A stretch of 28,809 nt of DNA from assembly GCA_964509205.1 (NCBI GenBank), contig CAZDVW010000020.1, forward strand, positions 1-28,809, read 5' to 3'. Each line of letters begins with the position of its first letter. Position 1 is the first letter of the stretch. Both the position numbers and the translations under genes were made by a program. The notes below the pieces were generated by a model. The model made no database searches. It was not told the DNA's origin and saw only the letters and a program-made list of their open reading frames with translations. Shown one piece after another: positions 1-6,675 of this stretch. Origin of the DNA: Duodenibacillus sp964509205. GTDB taxonomy: Bacteria > Pseudomonadota > Gammaproteobacteria > Burkholderiales > Burkholderiaceae_F.

Positions 1-775
1 AGGCTCCAGACAAGGAAGAACCAATCAAAAAACTCTTGATCGGGGCTAAAAAACGGAGATCGCTGTGAGACCGGATCCCGGATTCGGAAACAACGACGGA
101 TTCCTTTAATAGGGGAGCGATTTTCTTTGCATTGTTCAAGTCAATCTTGAGCGTGCGCAAGTCGCGGTTGTTAATTCCCACCACAGGAAAGTGCTGTTCT
201 GCGGCAAAACGGGCATCTTCTGCGTTATCGACTTCGCAAAGCACTTCAAGTCCCAGAGCGGAGGCTTTTTCAAACAGTTCCAAGAAGCGTTGCCGTTTAA
301 GCAGACTTAACATGAGAAGAACCGCATCGGCTCCTGCGTTTGCCGCCGCCAGCAGTTGTTTCTCATCGATGATGAAGTCTTTGCAGAGGACGGGAAGTGC
401 AGTGCGTTCTTTGACAGTGCGTAAATACGCCAGCGACCCCTTAAAAAAATGCTCCTCACACAGAACCGAAATGGCAGCTGCGCGGCTCTCATAGCAAGCG
501 AGCAGACGGTTCAAATTGAAGTCTTTGCAAAAATCTCCGAGTGTCGGAGAGGACTTCTTGCACTCCAAAATAAAGGTGCGCCCCTTGCCGTTGATGAGGG
601 CAGATCTCAGGGAGCGGAAGGGGACGGTGCGTTTGGACGGCGAGATGCCACCCATCTTCAAAACGTCCGACACTTTGGCGTTGACGATGGTCGACAAAAC
701 CGTGCCTTCAATGCTTTCGAGATGAAGTCCCGGGAAGGCGCGGGCTTCGTCGGTAAGCGTTTGCGGCTTGAGCAT
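1..775 (-). CDS. trpC: Indole-3-glycerol-phosphate synthase TrpC (3' end cut by window; possibly TrpCF)
   Basis: Converts carboxyphenylamino-deoxyribulose phosphate to indole-3-glycerol phosphate in cytoplasmic tryptophan synthesis. I translated the minus strand from ATG 775 and the frame is open to the window edge, giving about 258 residues. Visible TrpC signatures are FILECKKSSPTLGDF (phosphate-binding Lys region), AISVLCEEHFFKGS, LCKDFIIDEKQ, ADAVLLMLS, VGINNRDLRTLKIDLN and VVSESGI, followed by FLIGSSL. The start is supported by an AAGGGG ribosome site 5-6 bases upstream and lies 10 bp after the trpD stop, so it is operonic. The wording of the motifs is close to the E. coli TrpC-TrpF fusion. 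The window ends almost exactly where a TrpF domain would begin, so a fusion can be neither confirmed nor excluded. Confidence 0.93.
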   Translation of the reverse strand, partial: MLKPQTLTDEARAFPGLHLESIEGTVLSTIVNAKVSDVLKMGGISPSKRTVPFRSLRSALINGKGRTFILECKKSSPTLGDFCKDFNLNRLLACYESRAAAISVLCEEHFFKGSLAYLRTVKERTALPVLCKDFIIDEKQLLAAANAGADAVLLMLSLLKRQRFLELFEKASALGLEVLCEVDNAEDARFAAEQHFPVVGINNRDLRTLKIDLNNAKKIAPLLKESVVVSESGIRSHSDLRFLAPIKSFLIGSSLSGA

Positions 776-785
776 GCGAAACCCC

Positions 786-1814
786 TTATTGATCCGAGGC
801 GGCCTGAGAGGTCGCGCAGACGGTTTGGAGTCGTTTGAGTGCTTTTCCGCTCTTAAGACACTCTCTTGAGATGCGATAGCCTTCCTTAAGGGACGGGTAT
901 TTGCCTGCAAGATAAAGCATGGCGGCGGCATTGGCAGCAACTGCGGCGGATATGGCTTCAGAGCCTGCTCCTCCCAAAATCTCACGCGCCACTTGTGCGT
1001 TGTACGGCGCATCGAGACCTTCGAGCATTTTTTGGTTAAAGCGGCCGACGATGCCGAAGTCCTCATTGCAAAGTTCGTAACTTTCGATGCTTCCGTCCTC
1101 ATGCAGTTCGGCAACTTTTGTCGTCCCGAAGCAGGAAATCTCATCCATGCCGTTGCCGTTGACCACAAGTCCGCGTTTGACGCCGGTCAGACGCATGGCG
1201 CGAGCCAAGGTTTCCAGAAGAGATGGGTCGTAGCAACCCAACAGTTCGTAGTCGACACGAGCCGGGTTGGTAAGAGGGCCCAAGATATTGAAAATGGTGC
1301 TGGTTCCCAAGGCTTTTCTGACCGGTCCGGCAAAGCGCATGCCTTTGTGATAGGACTGAGCAAAGAAGAAAGCGAAACCGTTTTCTTCGAGGTTCTTGAG
1401 TGTGAGCGCCTTGCTGCAGCGAATGTCGTAACCGAGAGCTGTGAGTACGTCCGACGCGCCGGATTTGGAAGAGACGGCGGTGTTGCCGTGCTTGGCCACA
1501 TGTAGCCCTAACGTGGCACACAGAATGCCTGCCATGGTGGAAATATTGACGGTGTTCAGACAATCGCCGCCGGTTCCGACGATCTCGCTGACCTCAATGG
1601 CGTGATTACGCTCAAAGGGTTCGGCCGCCTCAATCATGGCAACGGCCGCTCCGCCGATTTCCTCTGAGGTGTAGCCGTTCATTTTAAGAGCCGTTAAAAG
1701 GGATCCTAAAACGACGGGGTCCATTTTGCCGGCAAAGAGTTCTGCAAAGATTTTCTTCGTTTCAGCACTGGTGAGGTTTTCACCCTTATACAGTTTTTCA
1801 AGTTCAGCGTTCAT
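786..1814 (-). CDS. trpD: Anthranilate phosphoribosyltransferase TrpD
   Basis: Transfers phosphoribosyl from PRPP to anthranilate, the second step specific to tryptophan synthesis. The 342 residues match the usual length of a stand-alone TrpD. Motifs are GTGGDCLNTVNIST (PRPP/Mg site, about residues 80-93), KHGNTAVSSKSGASDVL and VNGNGMDEIS. E. coli carries this activity on a TrpGD fusion protein, but here TrpD is free and preceded by its own leader peptide and attenuator. The ribosome site AAAGGATTG lies just upstream of ATG 1814. trpC follows after 10 bp. Confidence 0.97.
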   Translation of the reverse strand: MNAELEKLYKGENLTSAETKKIFAELFAGKMDPVVLGSLLTALKMNGYTSEEIGGAAVAMIEAAEPFERNHAIEVSEIVGTGGDCLNTVNISTMAGILCATLGLHVAKHGNTAVSSKSGASDVLTALGYDIRCSKALTLKNLEENGFAFFFAQSYHKGMRFAGPVRKALGTSTIFNILGPLTNPARVDYELLGCYDPSLLETLARAMRLTGVKRGLVVNGNGMDEISCFGTTKVAELHEDGSIESYELCNEDFGIVGRFNQKMLEGLDAPYNAQVAREILGGAGSEAISAAVAANAAAMLYLAGKYPSLKEGYRISRECLKSGKALKRLQTVCATSQAASDQ

Positions 1815-1843
1815 GATTCAATCCTTTGATAGTTAATGTCATT

Positions 1844-1869
1844 AAAAAACCCGCATTGAAATGCGGGTT
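1844..1869 (-). terminator. Intrinsic terminator of the second trp attenuator (stem 3:4)
   Basis: On the minus strand AACCCGCATT pairs with AATGCGGGTT (10 bp, 2-base loop as drawn, realistically TTGA-type closing) and is followed at once by a run of T. It sits between trpG and trpD inside the operon, 30 bp before the trpD start. The core CCCGCA/TGCGGG is identical to that of the terminator upstream of trpE. Confidence 0.85.
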
Positions 1870-1908
1870 CGTGATGATTGTTTTGACAACAACGTGTCGT
1901 CCCCGCAT

Positions 1909-1956
1909 TCACATGAGAGGTCGCCACCAAGAAATAACGAAAGAGTTGCGCATCAT
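1909..1956 (-). CDS. trpL: Second trp operon leader peptide, MMRNSFVISWWRPLM
   Basis: This is a 15-codon open frame with tandem TGG TGG at codons 11-12 and a TGA stop that overlaps attenuator region 2. An AAGGA ribosome site stands 6 bases upstream of the first ATG. The start is only 13 bp past the trpG stop, so the leader should be translated from the trpEG transcript, with no room for a separate promoter outside trpG. Its length and the Ser-Trp-Trp at positions 10-12 match the leader upstream of trpE, which suggests duplication of one leader. Like other leader peptides, the product itself probably has no function. Confidence 0.85.
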   Translation of the reverse strand: MMRNSFVISWWRPLM

Positions 1957-1969
1957 CTTTTTTCCTTTT

Positions 1970-2566
1970 CTAATTGGCACAAATTTCATCCATGGCCTGA
2001 GACAACAGTTTTCGACCAAAAGTGGTCATGATGCTTTCAGGGTGGAATTGAAAACCGCAGACTTTCAGAGAGTGTTCGCACAAGGCCATGCACATGCCGT
2101 CAAAAGAGGCACTTATCTCAACATTTTTTGGCAGATCTTTGACGATAAGCGAGTGATAACGGGCTGCCTTCAGCGGATTGGGCAGTCCCTTAAAAGCTCC
2201 CTTGCCGTTGTGCGTGATATCGGAACTTTTTCCATGCACGATGGTATCGGCAAGAGCGATCTGTCCGCCCAAAACAAGTCCTAAAGCTTGGTGGCCTAAA
2301 CAAATTCCAAGCATGGGAAATTTGCCCAGTGCGCTCTTAATGATGGGAATGAGGTTATTGGCCTCTTGCGGAGACGAAGGTCCCGGGGAGAGCACAAGAA
2401 CGCTTTCGTGTCCAGAAGCCTTGCTGCATTCGAGCAAATCGAGAATTTTTTCAGGAGCCGTGTCATTGCGGTAGACCGAAACACGACATCCCAAAACCTG
2501 CAGTTCATCCACGAGGTTGTAGGAGAAGGAATCGAAATTGTCGATAAAAATCACGTCGCGCGGCAT
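1970..2566 (-). CDS. trpG: Anthranilate synthase glutamine amidotransferase subunit TrpG
   Basis: Supplies ammonia from glutamine to TrpE for anthranilate formation. The 198 residues form a complete class I glutamine amidotransferase: FIDNFDSFSYNLVDEL at the N-terminus, LSPGPSSP (oxyanion loop), catalytic Cys89 in GICLGHQALG, and His175 and Glu177 in FQFHPES. The ATG lies 2 bp after the trpE stop, indicating translational coupling of the two subunits. The protein ends where the TrpGD fusion of E. coli would continue. PabA could look similar, but position in the trp operon decides for TrpG. Confidence 0.96.
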   Translation of the reverse strand: MPRDVIFIDNFDSFSYNLVDELQVLGCRVSVYRNDTAPEKILDLLECSKASGHESVLVLSPGPSSPQEANNLIPIIKSALGKFPMLGICLGHQALGLVLGGQIALADTIVHGKSSDITHNGKGAFKGLPNPLKAARYHSLIVKDLPKNVEISASFDGMCMALCEHSLKVCGFQFHPESIMTTFGRKLLSQAMDEICAN

Positions 2567-2568
2567 GG

Positions 2569-4092
2569 TTATTTCTCCTTCTTTTCCTGAGCCTGCAGAG
2601 CCATATAGACAGCGGTTAGGGTTGAACGGGCCTTATTGATGGTTTCTTGACACTCAAAGGCAGGATCTGAGTCATAGACAACGCCGCATCCGGCCTGCAC
2701 ATAGGCGTCGTTTCCCGTGACAACGGCTGAGCGAATGGTGATGCAGGAATCGAAACTGCCGTCGTTGCGAACAATGGCGACAACGCCGCCGTAAGAGCCG
2801 CGTTTCTTTCCCTCATAGCGGTAAATGAGTTCGTGAGCCTTGATTTTCGGGGTTCCGGAAAGCGTTCCCATGTTCATGCAGGCCAGATACGCACTGAAGG
2901 CGTCAAGATCGCCTCTGAGTTCGGCATGCACATCAGAGACCAAATGCATGACGGCTTGGTATTTATCGACGTGCAACATGTTGTCCACATAGCGAGTTCC
3001 CGGTTTGGCAATACGAGCCAGGTCGTTGCGCGCCAGATCCACCAGCATCAGGTGTTCGGCGACCTCCTTTTTGTCGGTACGCAATTCCAACTCAATGCGG
3101 GAATCCAATTCACGATCGACGCGGCCGTCGCTGAAAAGACCTCGCATCCTGGTGCCGGCAATCGGACTGATTCTGACTTCGTTTGAGGCCGCGTCATAGC
3201 GCAGGGCGAATTCCGGGGAGGCGCCGAAGATTACAAACCGCGGATCGTTGATGTAGTACATGTAGGGAGAGGGATTGAGCTTTCTCAGGTACTCATAGGC
3301 TAAAAATGGATTCGGGCAAGGCGCTTTGAAGGTACGCGAAGGAACCACTTGGAAGGCATCTCCTGAAACGATATGATTTTTCAGCGCTAGAACGATCTTA
3401 GAAAAGTCAGCATCGTTCAAATCGGGATGAAATTCCACATGGGTCTCAAGATCCAACTGCAGCTCATCCTTTTCATCGGACTCGGCGATGAGATCGCGCA
3501 GTCTTAATGCCTCAAGTGCCGTTTCTCCGTAACTGTCTTCTCCAAAGGCAAAAGCGATGACTTTGGTGACCCCTTGTAGATGGTTTGAGAGAATGGAGAT
3601 GTCAAAGACAAAAAAGGTGTAGTCCGAGCAGGGATTTTCTCCCTTCGGTACGTTGCCTACGTATTCAAAACTATTGATGAAATCAAAGGAAATGTTGCCG
3701 GCAATTAAGATGTCCTCGCAATCTTTGGTGAGAAAACGAACTGTGCGCATCACATCCAGTGGACCGGGGGCTTTGAGGCGACTCTCTTCGTCGGATCCGC
3801 TTTGAGGTCTCTCGTAGGTTACGGTCAAAACATCGCCCTCAGAAGGCCTGTTAAGCGAGGAAGCGAGTGCCTTTAAGAGATGGCGGCCATTCCTTGAAAG
3901 GGCTGTAGCGGTTACTTTTAAGTCGTCGCAGCAGACTTTCAGTGCACAACGCACGCCTGCCAAACTTTGGACGCCGGTCTTATCTACGATCTCGGCGGAT
4001 TCGAGCAACATGGTGTTGCTCTTTAAACAGTGTTGTTTGTAGAAAAGGTGCACATTCCGTAAATATTTCGTTTCAAAGTTCATGGATCTCAT
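2569..4092 (-). CDS. trpE: Anthranilate synthase component I TrpE
   Basis: The chorismate-to-anthranilate subunit, 507 residues. The tryptophan feedback motif LLESAE is present at residues 29-34, so the enzyme is probably allosterically inhibited by Trp. Chorismate-binding signatures follow: SPIAGTRMRG, DSRIELELRTDKKEVAEH, LVDLARNDLARI, MHLVSDVHAELRGDLDAF, MNMGTLSGTPKIKAHELI, GSYGGVV and VQAGCGVVYDSDP. The family is the enteric type. The chosen ATG 4092 has GGGAG about 7 bases upstream; ATG 4083 in the same frame is an alternative. It lies about 40 bp downstream of an attenuator terminator, and its stop is 2 bp before trpG. Confidence 0.97.
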   Translation of the reverse strand: MRSMNFETKYLRNVHLFYKQHCLKSNTMLLESAEIVDKTGVQSLAGVRCALKVCCDDLKVTATALSRNGRHLLKALASSLNRPSEGDVLTVTYERPQSGSDEESRLKAPGPLDVMRTVRFLTKDCEDILIAGNISFDFINSFEYVGNVPKGENPCSDYTFFVFDISILSNHLQGVTKVIAFAFGEDSYGETALEALRLRDLIAESDEKDELQLDLETHVEFHPDLNDADFSKIVLALKNHIVSGDAFQVVPSRTFKAPCPNPFLAYEYLRKLNPSPYMYYINDPRFVIFGASPEFALRYDAASNEVRISPIAGTRMRGLFSDGRVDRELDSRIELELRTDKKEVAEHLMLVDLARNDLARIAKPGTRYVDNMLHVDKYQAVMHLVSDVHAELRGDLDAFSAYLACMNMGTLSGTPKIKAHELIYRYEGKKRGSYGGVVAIVRNDGSFDSCITIRSAVVTGNDAYVQAGCGVVYDSDPAFECQETINKARSTLTAVYMALQAQEKKEK

Positions 4093-4130
4093 CGTATTTC
4101 TCCCGAATGTTTTGTTGTCGCATCAGCGGG

Positions 4131-4160
4131 AAAAATAAAAAACCCGCAGATGCGGGTTTT
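4131..4160 (-). terminator. Intrinsic terminator of the first trp attenuator (stem 3:4)
   Basis: On the minus strand AAAACCCGCA and TGCGGGTTTT form a 10-bp stem with a 2-base loop as drawn, followed by TTATTTTT. It lies between trpL and trpE. It is the default stop when Trp-tRNA is plentiful. Confidence 0.9.
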
Positions 4161-4196
4161 GTGGCTTTTAAAGGCAATAAGAGCACGTCACCCGCT

Positions 4197-4244
4197 TTAG
4201 AGCAGGTGCCACCATGAAACGAAATAAACGGACAAAGATTGCAT
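4197..4244 (-). CDS. trpL: trp operon leader peptide, MQSLSVYFVSWWHLL
   Basis: A 15-codon open frame with tandem TGG codons at positions 11-12 and a TAA stop. An AGGAG ribosome site is 5-6 bases upstream of the ATG. It is followed directly by the alternative hairpins of the attenuator and then trpE. Translation of this frame senses charged tRNA-Trp; the peptide itself is presumably without function. Confidence 0.9.
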   Translation of the reverse strand: MQSLSVYFVSWWHLL

Positions 4245-4360
4245 AAAAACTCCTTGCTTCGCATCGTAGCGCATTGGAAAAACTTGTGTATATAGCGCAA
4301 GGGCGAATTCAGCAGGAAGAAAGAAGAACGTTTGAGAGAAGTTAATGCGGGTAGTGTCAA
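4245..4360 (-). promoter_or_regulatory. Probable trp promoter region
   Basis: A promoter must lie upstream of trpL on the minus strand. Two candidates are visible: an AT-rich TATATA at 4294-4289 with only a poor -35 partner near 4313-4318, and a perfect TTGACA at 4360-4355 with a weak -10 at the right distance. I see no convincing TrpR operator palindrome. Which element is used cannot be decided by eye. Confidence 0.3.
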
Positions 4361-5056
4361 GTAGTTAGAAGATCCCGATCAAACGAGGCAGAAAGAGCGG
4401 TTGGCAAGCGGGAGATTGCCAGAGAGACGGTCGTTTCTGTGACGGATTTCGTCAGATTGATTCGAGTTTAAAGAAGTGGGATGTGCTGTGTATCGGGCGG
4501 AAAATTTGGCAACTCGGCAGCAACAGATTTTTCGATTGTGTAAAAAAAGGAAGGTCTATTGACCTTTTTTTGTAAAAAATCCGTCAATACGATGAACGTT
4601 TTTTTCGTCAGAGAGCCACTCTTGGTAAACACGATGACAATCAAGGTAAGGACGAGTTAGAACGGATTAGGGAAAAGGCTCGTTTGCTTTAGGTGCTATT
4701 CGGTTCGTTTGAAATTACCGAAATACGGTTACGGAAAATATTCATTTTTCGTTATTGTGCTTTCAAAGATAAAGCAAGGCTACTCATGCCAAAGTATTTC
4801 AAAGCGTTCTGCGGTGGCACAAGGGATTTGATGCAGTTGTGGCAAGAGTAAAGAACCGGAGAAGAGGGAATGCATACTTGAGTCTCCGAAGCCTGCAGAC
4901 GGTGAGGCTCGTAATGTCAAGCAGGTTTGTGCCGAATTTGGTGAGAGCAACGACTGTGGAGATTACACAAAAGAGTGGCAAAGGCCTAAAGGAGTTTTGA
5001 ACAGCGCCTGAAAAAAATTTAGGAAATCTGTAAAATCCGAACCTCCTGAAAGGTTT
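4361..5056. other. Intergenic stretch without a convincing gene
   Basis: About 700 bp between the trp promoter region and the tRNA. Short open stretches occur on the plus strand, for example about 38 codons after the stop near 4573 and about 75 codons at roughly 4756-4998, but they lack a start, a ribosome site and any motif I recognise. They could be the worn remains of a gene or may be chance. The only clear structure is the hairpin at 4551-4571. Confidence 0.4.
4551..4571. terminator. Small terminator-like hairpin
   Basis: AAGGTC-TATT-GACCTT followed by a T run on the plus strand and preceded by an A run, so it could act in either direction. No gene clearly ends here. Confidence 0.4.
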
Positions 5057-5131
5057 GCACGGTTAGCTCAGGGGTAGAGCATCGTCTTCACACGGCGGGG
5101 GTCACTGGTTCGAAACCAGTACCGTGCACCA
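5057..5131 (+). tRNA. tRNA-Val (anticodon CAC)
   Basis: A 75-base cloverleaf with encoded CCA. Acceptor stem GCACGGT/ACCGTGC is perfect. The D arm contains AGCTCAGGGGTAGAGC, and the T arm is CTGGTTCGAAACCAG. The anticodon stem is TCGTC/GGCGG with loop TTCACAC, placing CAC as anticodon (reads GUG, valine). The anticodon stem has two G-U pairs. Confidence 0.93.
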
Positions 5132-5156
5132 ATCCCAATCGAATGTTTCGCATGCT

Positions 5157-5181
5157 AAGCCTTGTTTTCGCAAGGCTTTTT
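5157..5181 (+). terminator. Terminator of the tRNA-Val gene
   Basis: AAGCCTTG and CAAGGCTT form a perfect 8-bp stem around TTTTCG and are followed by Ts on the plus strand, 26 bases after the tRNA. Confidence 0.8.
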
Positions 5182-5347
5182 CGTTAGTTCACACATCTAT
5201 TGCCAAAACAGGGGAAATTTCGCAAGTTATAAAGTAAAAGTGTTTGGAATGTTTAGAGTGGCAGTAATAGGTGACGAAAGTTACAAATAGTCATATTGCA
5301 GTGTCCTTGTTGCAGATGTGAAGCGAAGATATGCCGCTGCATACAGG

Positions 5348-6325
5348 TCAATTTGAACGATGTTCGGCGGGAGAGTTCTTGTTTTTTTCTTTTGCCATGA
5401 CTTCTTTGGCAACATTGATAAAGGCCAAGGCCGGGCGAGAAAGGTAGCGGCTTCGACTCCAGGCAATCGTCAGTTTTGCCGTCGGATGATCGCGCCCGAG
5501 GTCGTAGTACTGCACCAAATTGTTTGTTGTATCCGCTAAGGGTCCAGGAACCAGTGCACAGCCAAGGCCTGCCTCGACCAGCGCAGGAATTGAAGTCAGA
5601 GACTGCGCCTCAAGAATCACGTTTGGCTCAACGCGGTATTTAGCGCAAAGATTCGTGAAGAATTTGTGAAACATCTGACCGGCTTTAAGGACAATGAAGT
5701 CGTCGTCAACAAATTCAGAGAATTTCACGGAAGGGAAGCGTCCTCCCGGGGGAACTGGTCCCGTTTTGACAGGACGATGTGAAATCGGCGCACAAAGAAG
5801 CACGCGCTCTGTCATGAGGGGTTCGCACACGAGGTTGTCCGTTACGGTCGCTTCGAGTGCCAAGATGCAATCGACAAGCCCCTTTCCTGCCTGTTCAACA
5901 AGTTCAGAAGAGGTTCCTTCTAGCAAGTGAATCTTGATGTCCGGATAGCGTTGGCGGTAAACGGGAAGTACTTTTGAAAGAACGGTGCTTGAGCGATACT
6001 GCGTTGACCCGATGAAAATTTCACCGCTCGTGAGCATGTGCTTGTCGCTGAAAAACTGCTCACGTTGCCGATAGATCGCTTCGATTTTGCGCTCGGTTTC
6101 CATGTAGAACTTTCCGTCTTCCGTGAGAACCCAAGGCTGGGAAGTTCTGTCGAAAAGGTCAATGTCATTGTCTTCTTCAACGCGACGGATGTATTGGCTC
6201 AAAGAAGGTTGGGAGACAAAGAGTTTTTTCGCTGCTTTTGTGATACTTCCGGTTTCCAGAATTGTTTCAATATATTTGAGTGCCGTGCGCCGCATGTTTT
6301 TTGGATAAAAAGAAAGCCGCATCAT
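5348..6325 (-). CDS. LysR-type transcriptional regulator
   Basis: Cytoplasmic DNA-binding regulator of 325 residues, normal for the LysR family. The N-terminal winged helix-turn-helix is visible at about residues 14-72: ALKYIETILETGSITKAAKK, LFVSQPSLSQYIRRVEED, and IDLFDRTSQPWVLTEDG. The rest is a periplasmic-binding-protein-like effector domain with LVDCILALEA, the hydrophobic strand DDFIVLKAGQMF, and ALVEAGLGCALVPGPLA. It is divergent from the AGCS symporter, the usual arrangement of a LysR regulator and its target, so control of that transporter is likely but inferred. ATG 6325 has a weak ribosome site, and ATG 6322 is equally possible. The effector is unknown. Confidence 0.93.
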   Translation of the reverse strand: MMRLSFYPKNMRRTALKYIETILETGSITKAAKKLFVSQPSLSQYIRRVEEDNDIDLFDRTSQPWVLTEDGKFYMETERKIEAIYRQREQFFSDKHMLTSGEIFIGSTQYRSSTVLSKVLPVYRQRYPDIKIHLLEGTSSELVEQAGKGLVDCILALEATVTDNLVCEPLMTERVLLCAPISHRPVKTGPVPPGGRFPSVKFSEFVDDDFIVLKAGQMFHKFFTNLCAKYRVEPNVILEAQSLTSIPALVEAGLGCALVPGPLADTTNNLVQYYDLGRDHPTAKLTIAWSRSRYLSRPALAFINVAKEVMAKEKNKNSPAEHRSN

Positions 6326-6675
6326 GCGACCGATTTATAAAATTTGCACTATATTTTATTAATATAAAAAGTATTTGTCTAATATCTTTGCAACGGTTAA
6401 ATTACGAACTCAGGCGAATTCGCTTCCTTCACCTCCTTGCGGTCATCGTATCTGAAGCCTCGATTCTTCTGTATCAGACCAAAAAGCGAATTCGCTTTTT
6501 TATGTAAGCAGTTTTTTTGCAACATTTCCCATTTTTTTCTCGACTCTTTGACGTCGCCGTTTTCTCTTGAAAGACAAACATTTTTCGGAAAAATAGGTAG
6601 ATTTGACTATCAAATCAATCCTCTCGCTTCGCTATACTCCACTACTTCGTGTCATGACTCAAGGGGAAGGGTGTC
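6326..6675. promoter_or_regulatory. Divergent control region between the LysR gene and the AGCS symporter
   Basis: A 350-bp spacer. It is very AT-rich next to the LysR start (about 6330-6380). The 10-bp palindrome GCGAATTCGC occurs twice, at 6414-6423 and 6486-6495, exactly 72 bp apart. The second copy is extended to a 20-bp palindrome by flanking AAAAA/TTTTT. A TATACT at 6633-6638 is a plausible -10 for the symporter; its -35 is poor, as is common for activator-dependent promoters. The region probably holds the LysR sites. Confidence 0.5.

Larger units (their letters stand above)
1844..1956 (-). promoter_or_regulatory. Second trp attenuator, between trpG and trpD
   Basis: This is a full ribosome-mediated attenuator read directly from the sequence. 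The leader peptide has codons 11-12 Trp-Trp. Region 1 (CGACCTC, 1923-1917) immediately follows the Trp codons and can pair imperfectly with region 2 (GGGGACG). Region 2 (AATGCGGG, 1909-1902) is perfectly complementary over 8 bases to region 3 (CCCGCATT, 1867-1860), forming the antiterminator. Region 3 alternatively pairs with region 4 to form the terminator. By the known mechanism, a ribosome stalled at Trp codons would free region 2 and allow read-through into trpDC. The pairing is seen in the sequence; the regulation is inferred. Confidence 0.85.
4131..4244 (-). promoter_or_regulatory. First trp attenuator, upstream of trpE
   Basis: Region 1 (CACCTGC, 4208-4202) covers leader codons 13-15 right after the Trp codons. 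It pairs over 7 bases, with one G-U, with region 2 (GCGGGTG, 4195-4189). Region 2 (GCGGGT) is also perfectly complementary over 6 bases to region 3 (ACCCGC, 4157-4152), which alternatively forms the terminator with region 4. All mutually exclusive pairings of the classical E. coli trp mechanism are visible. Confidence 0.9.

Noticed and set aside
1826..2284. 152-codon plus-strand frame over the trpG end and second attenuator
   Set aside because: Antisense to trpG and to the second leader, with no ribosome site or motif.
4073..4360. 95-codon minus-strand frame running through the trp attenuator
   Set aside because: It crosses the leader peptide and terminator in another frame and overlaps the trpE start; the 15-codon trpL frame with Trp-Trp explains this DNA.
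4355..4375. Possible TrpR operator near the TTGACA upstream of trpL
   Set aside because: Only short CTAACTAC-like similarity; no symmetrical CTAG-type operator could be found.
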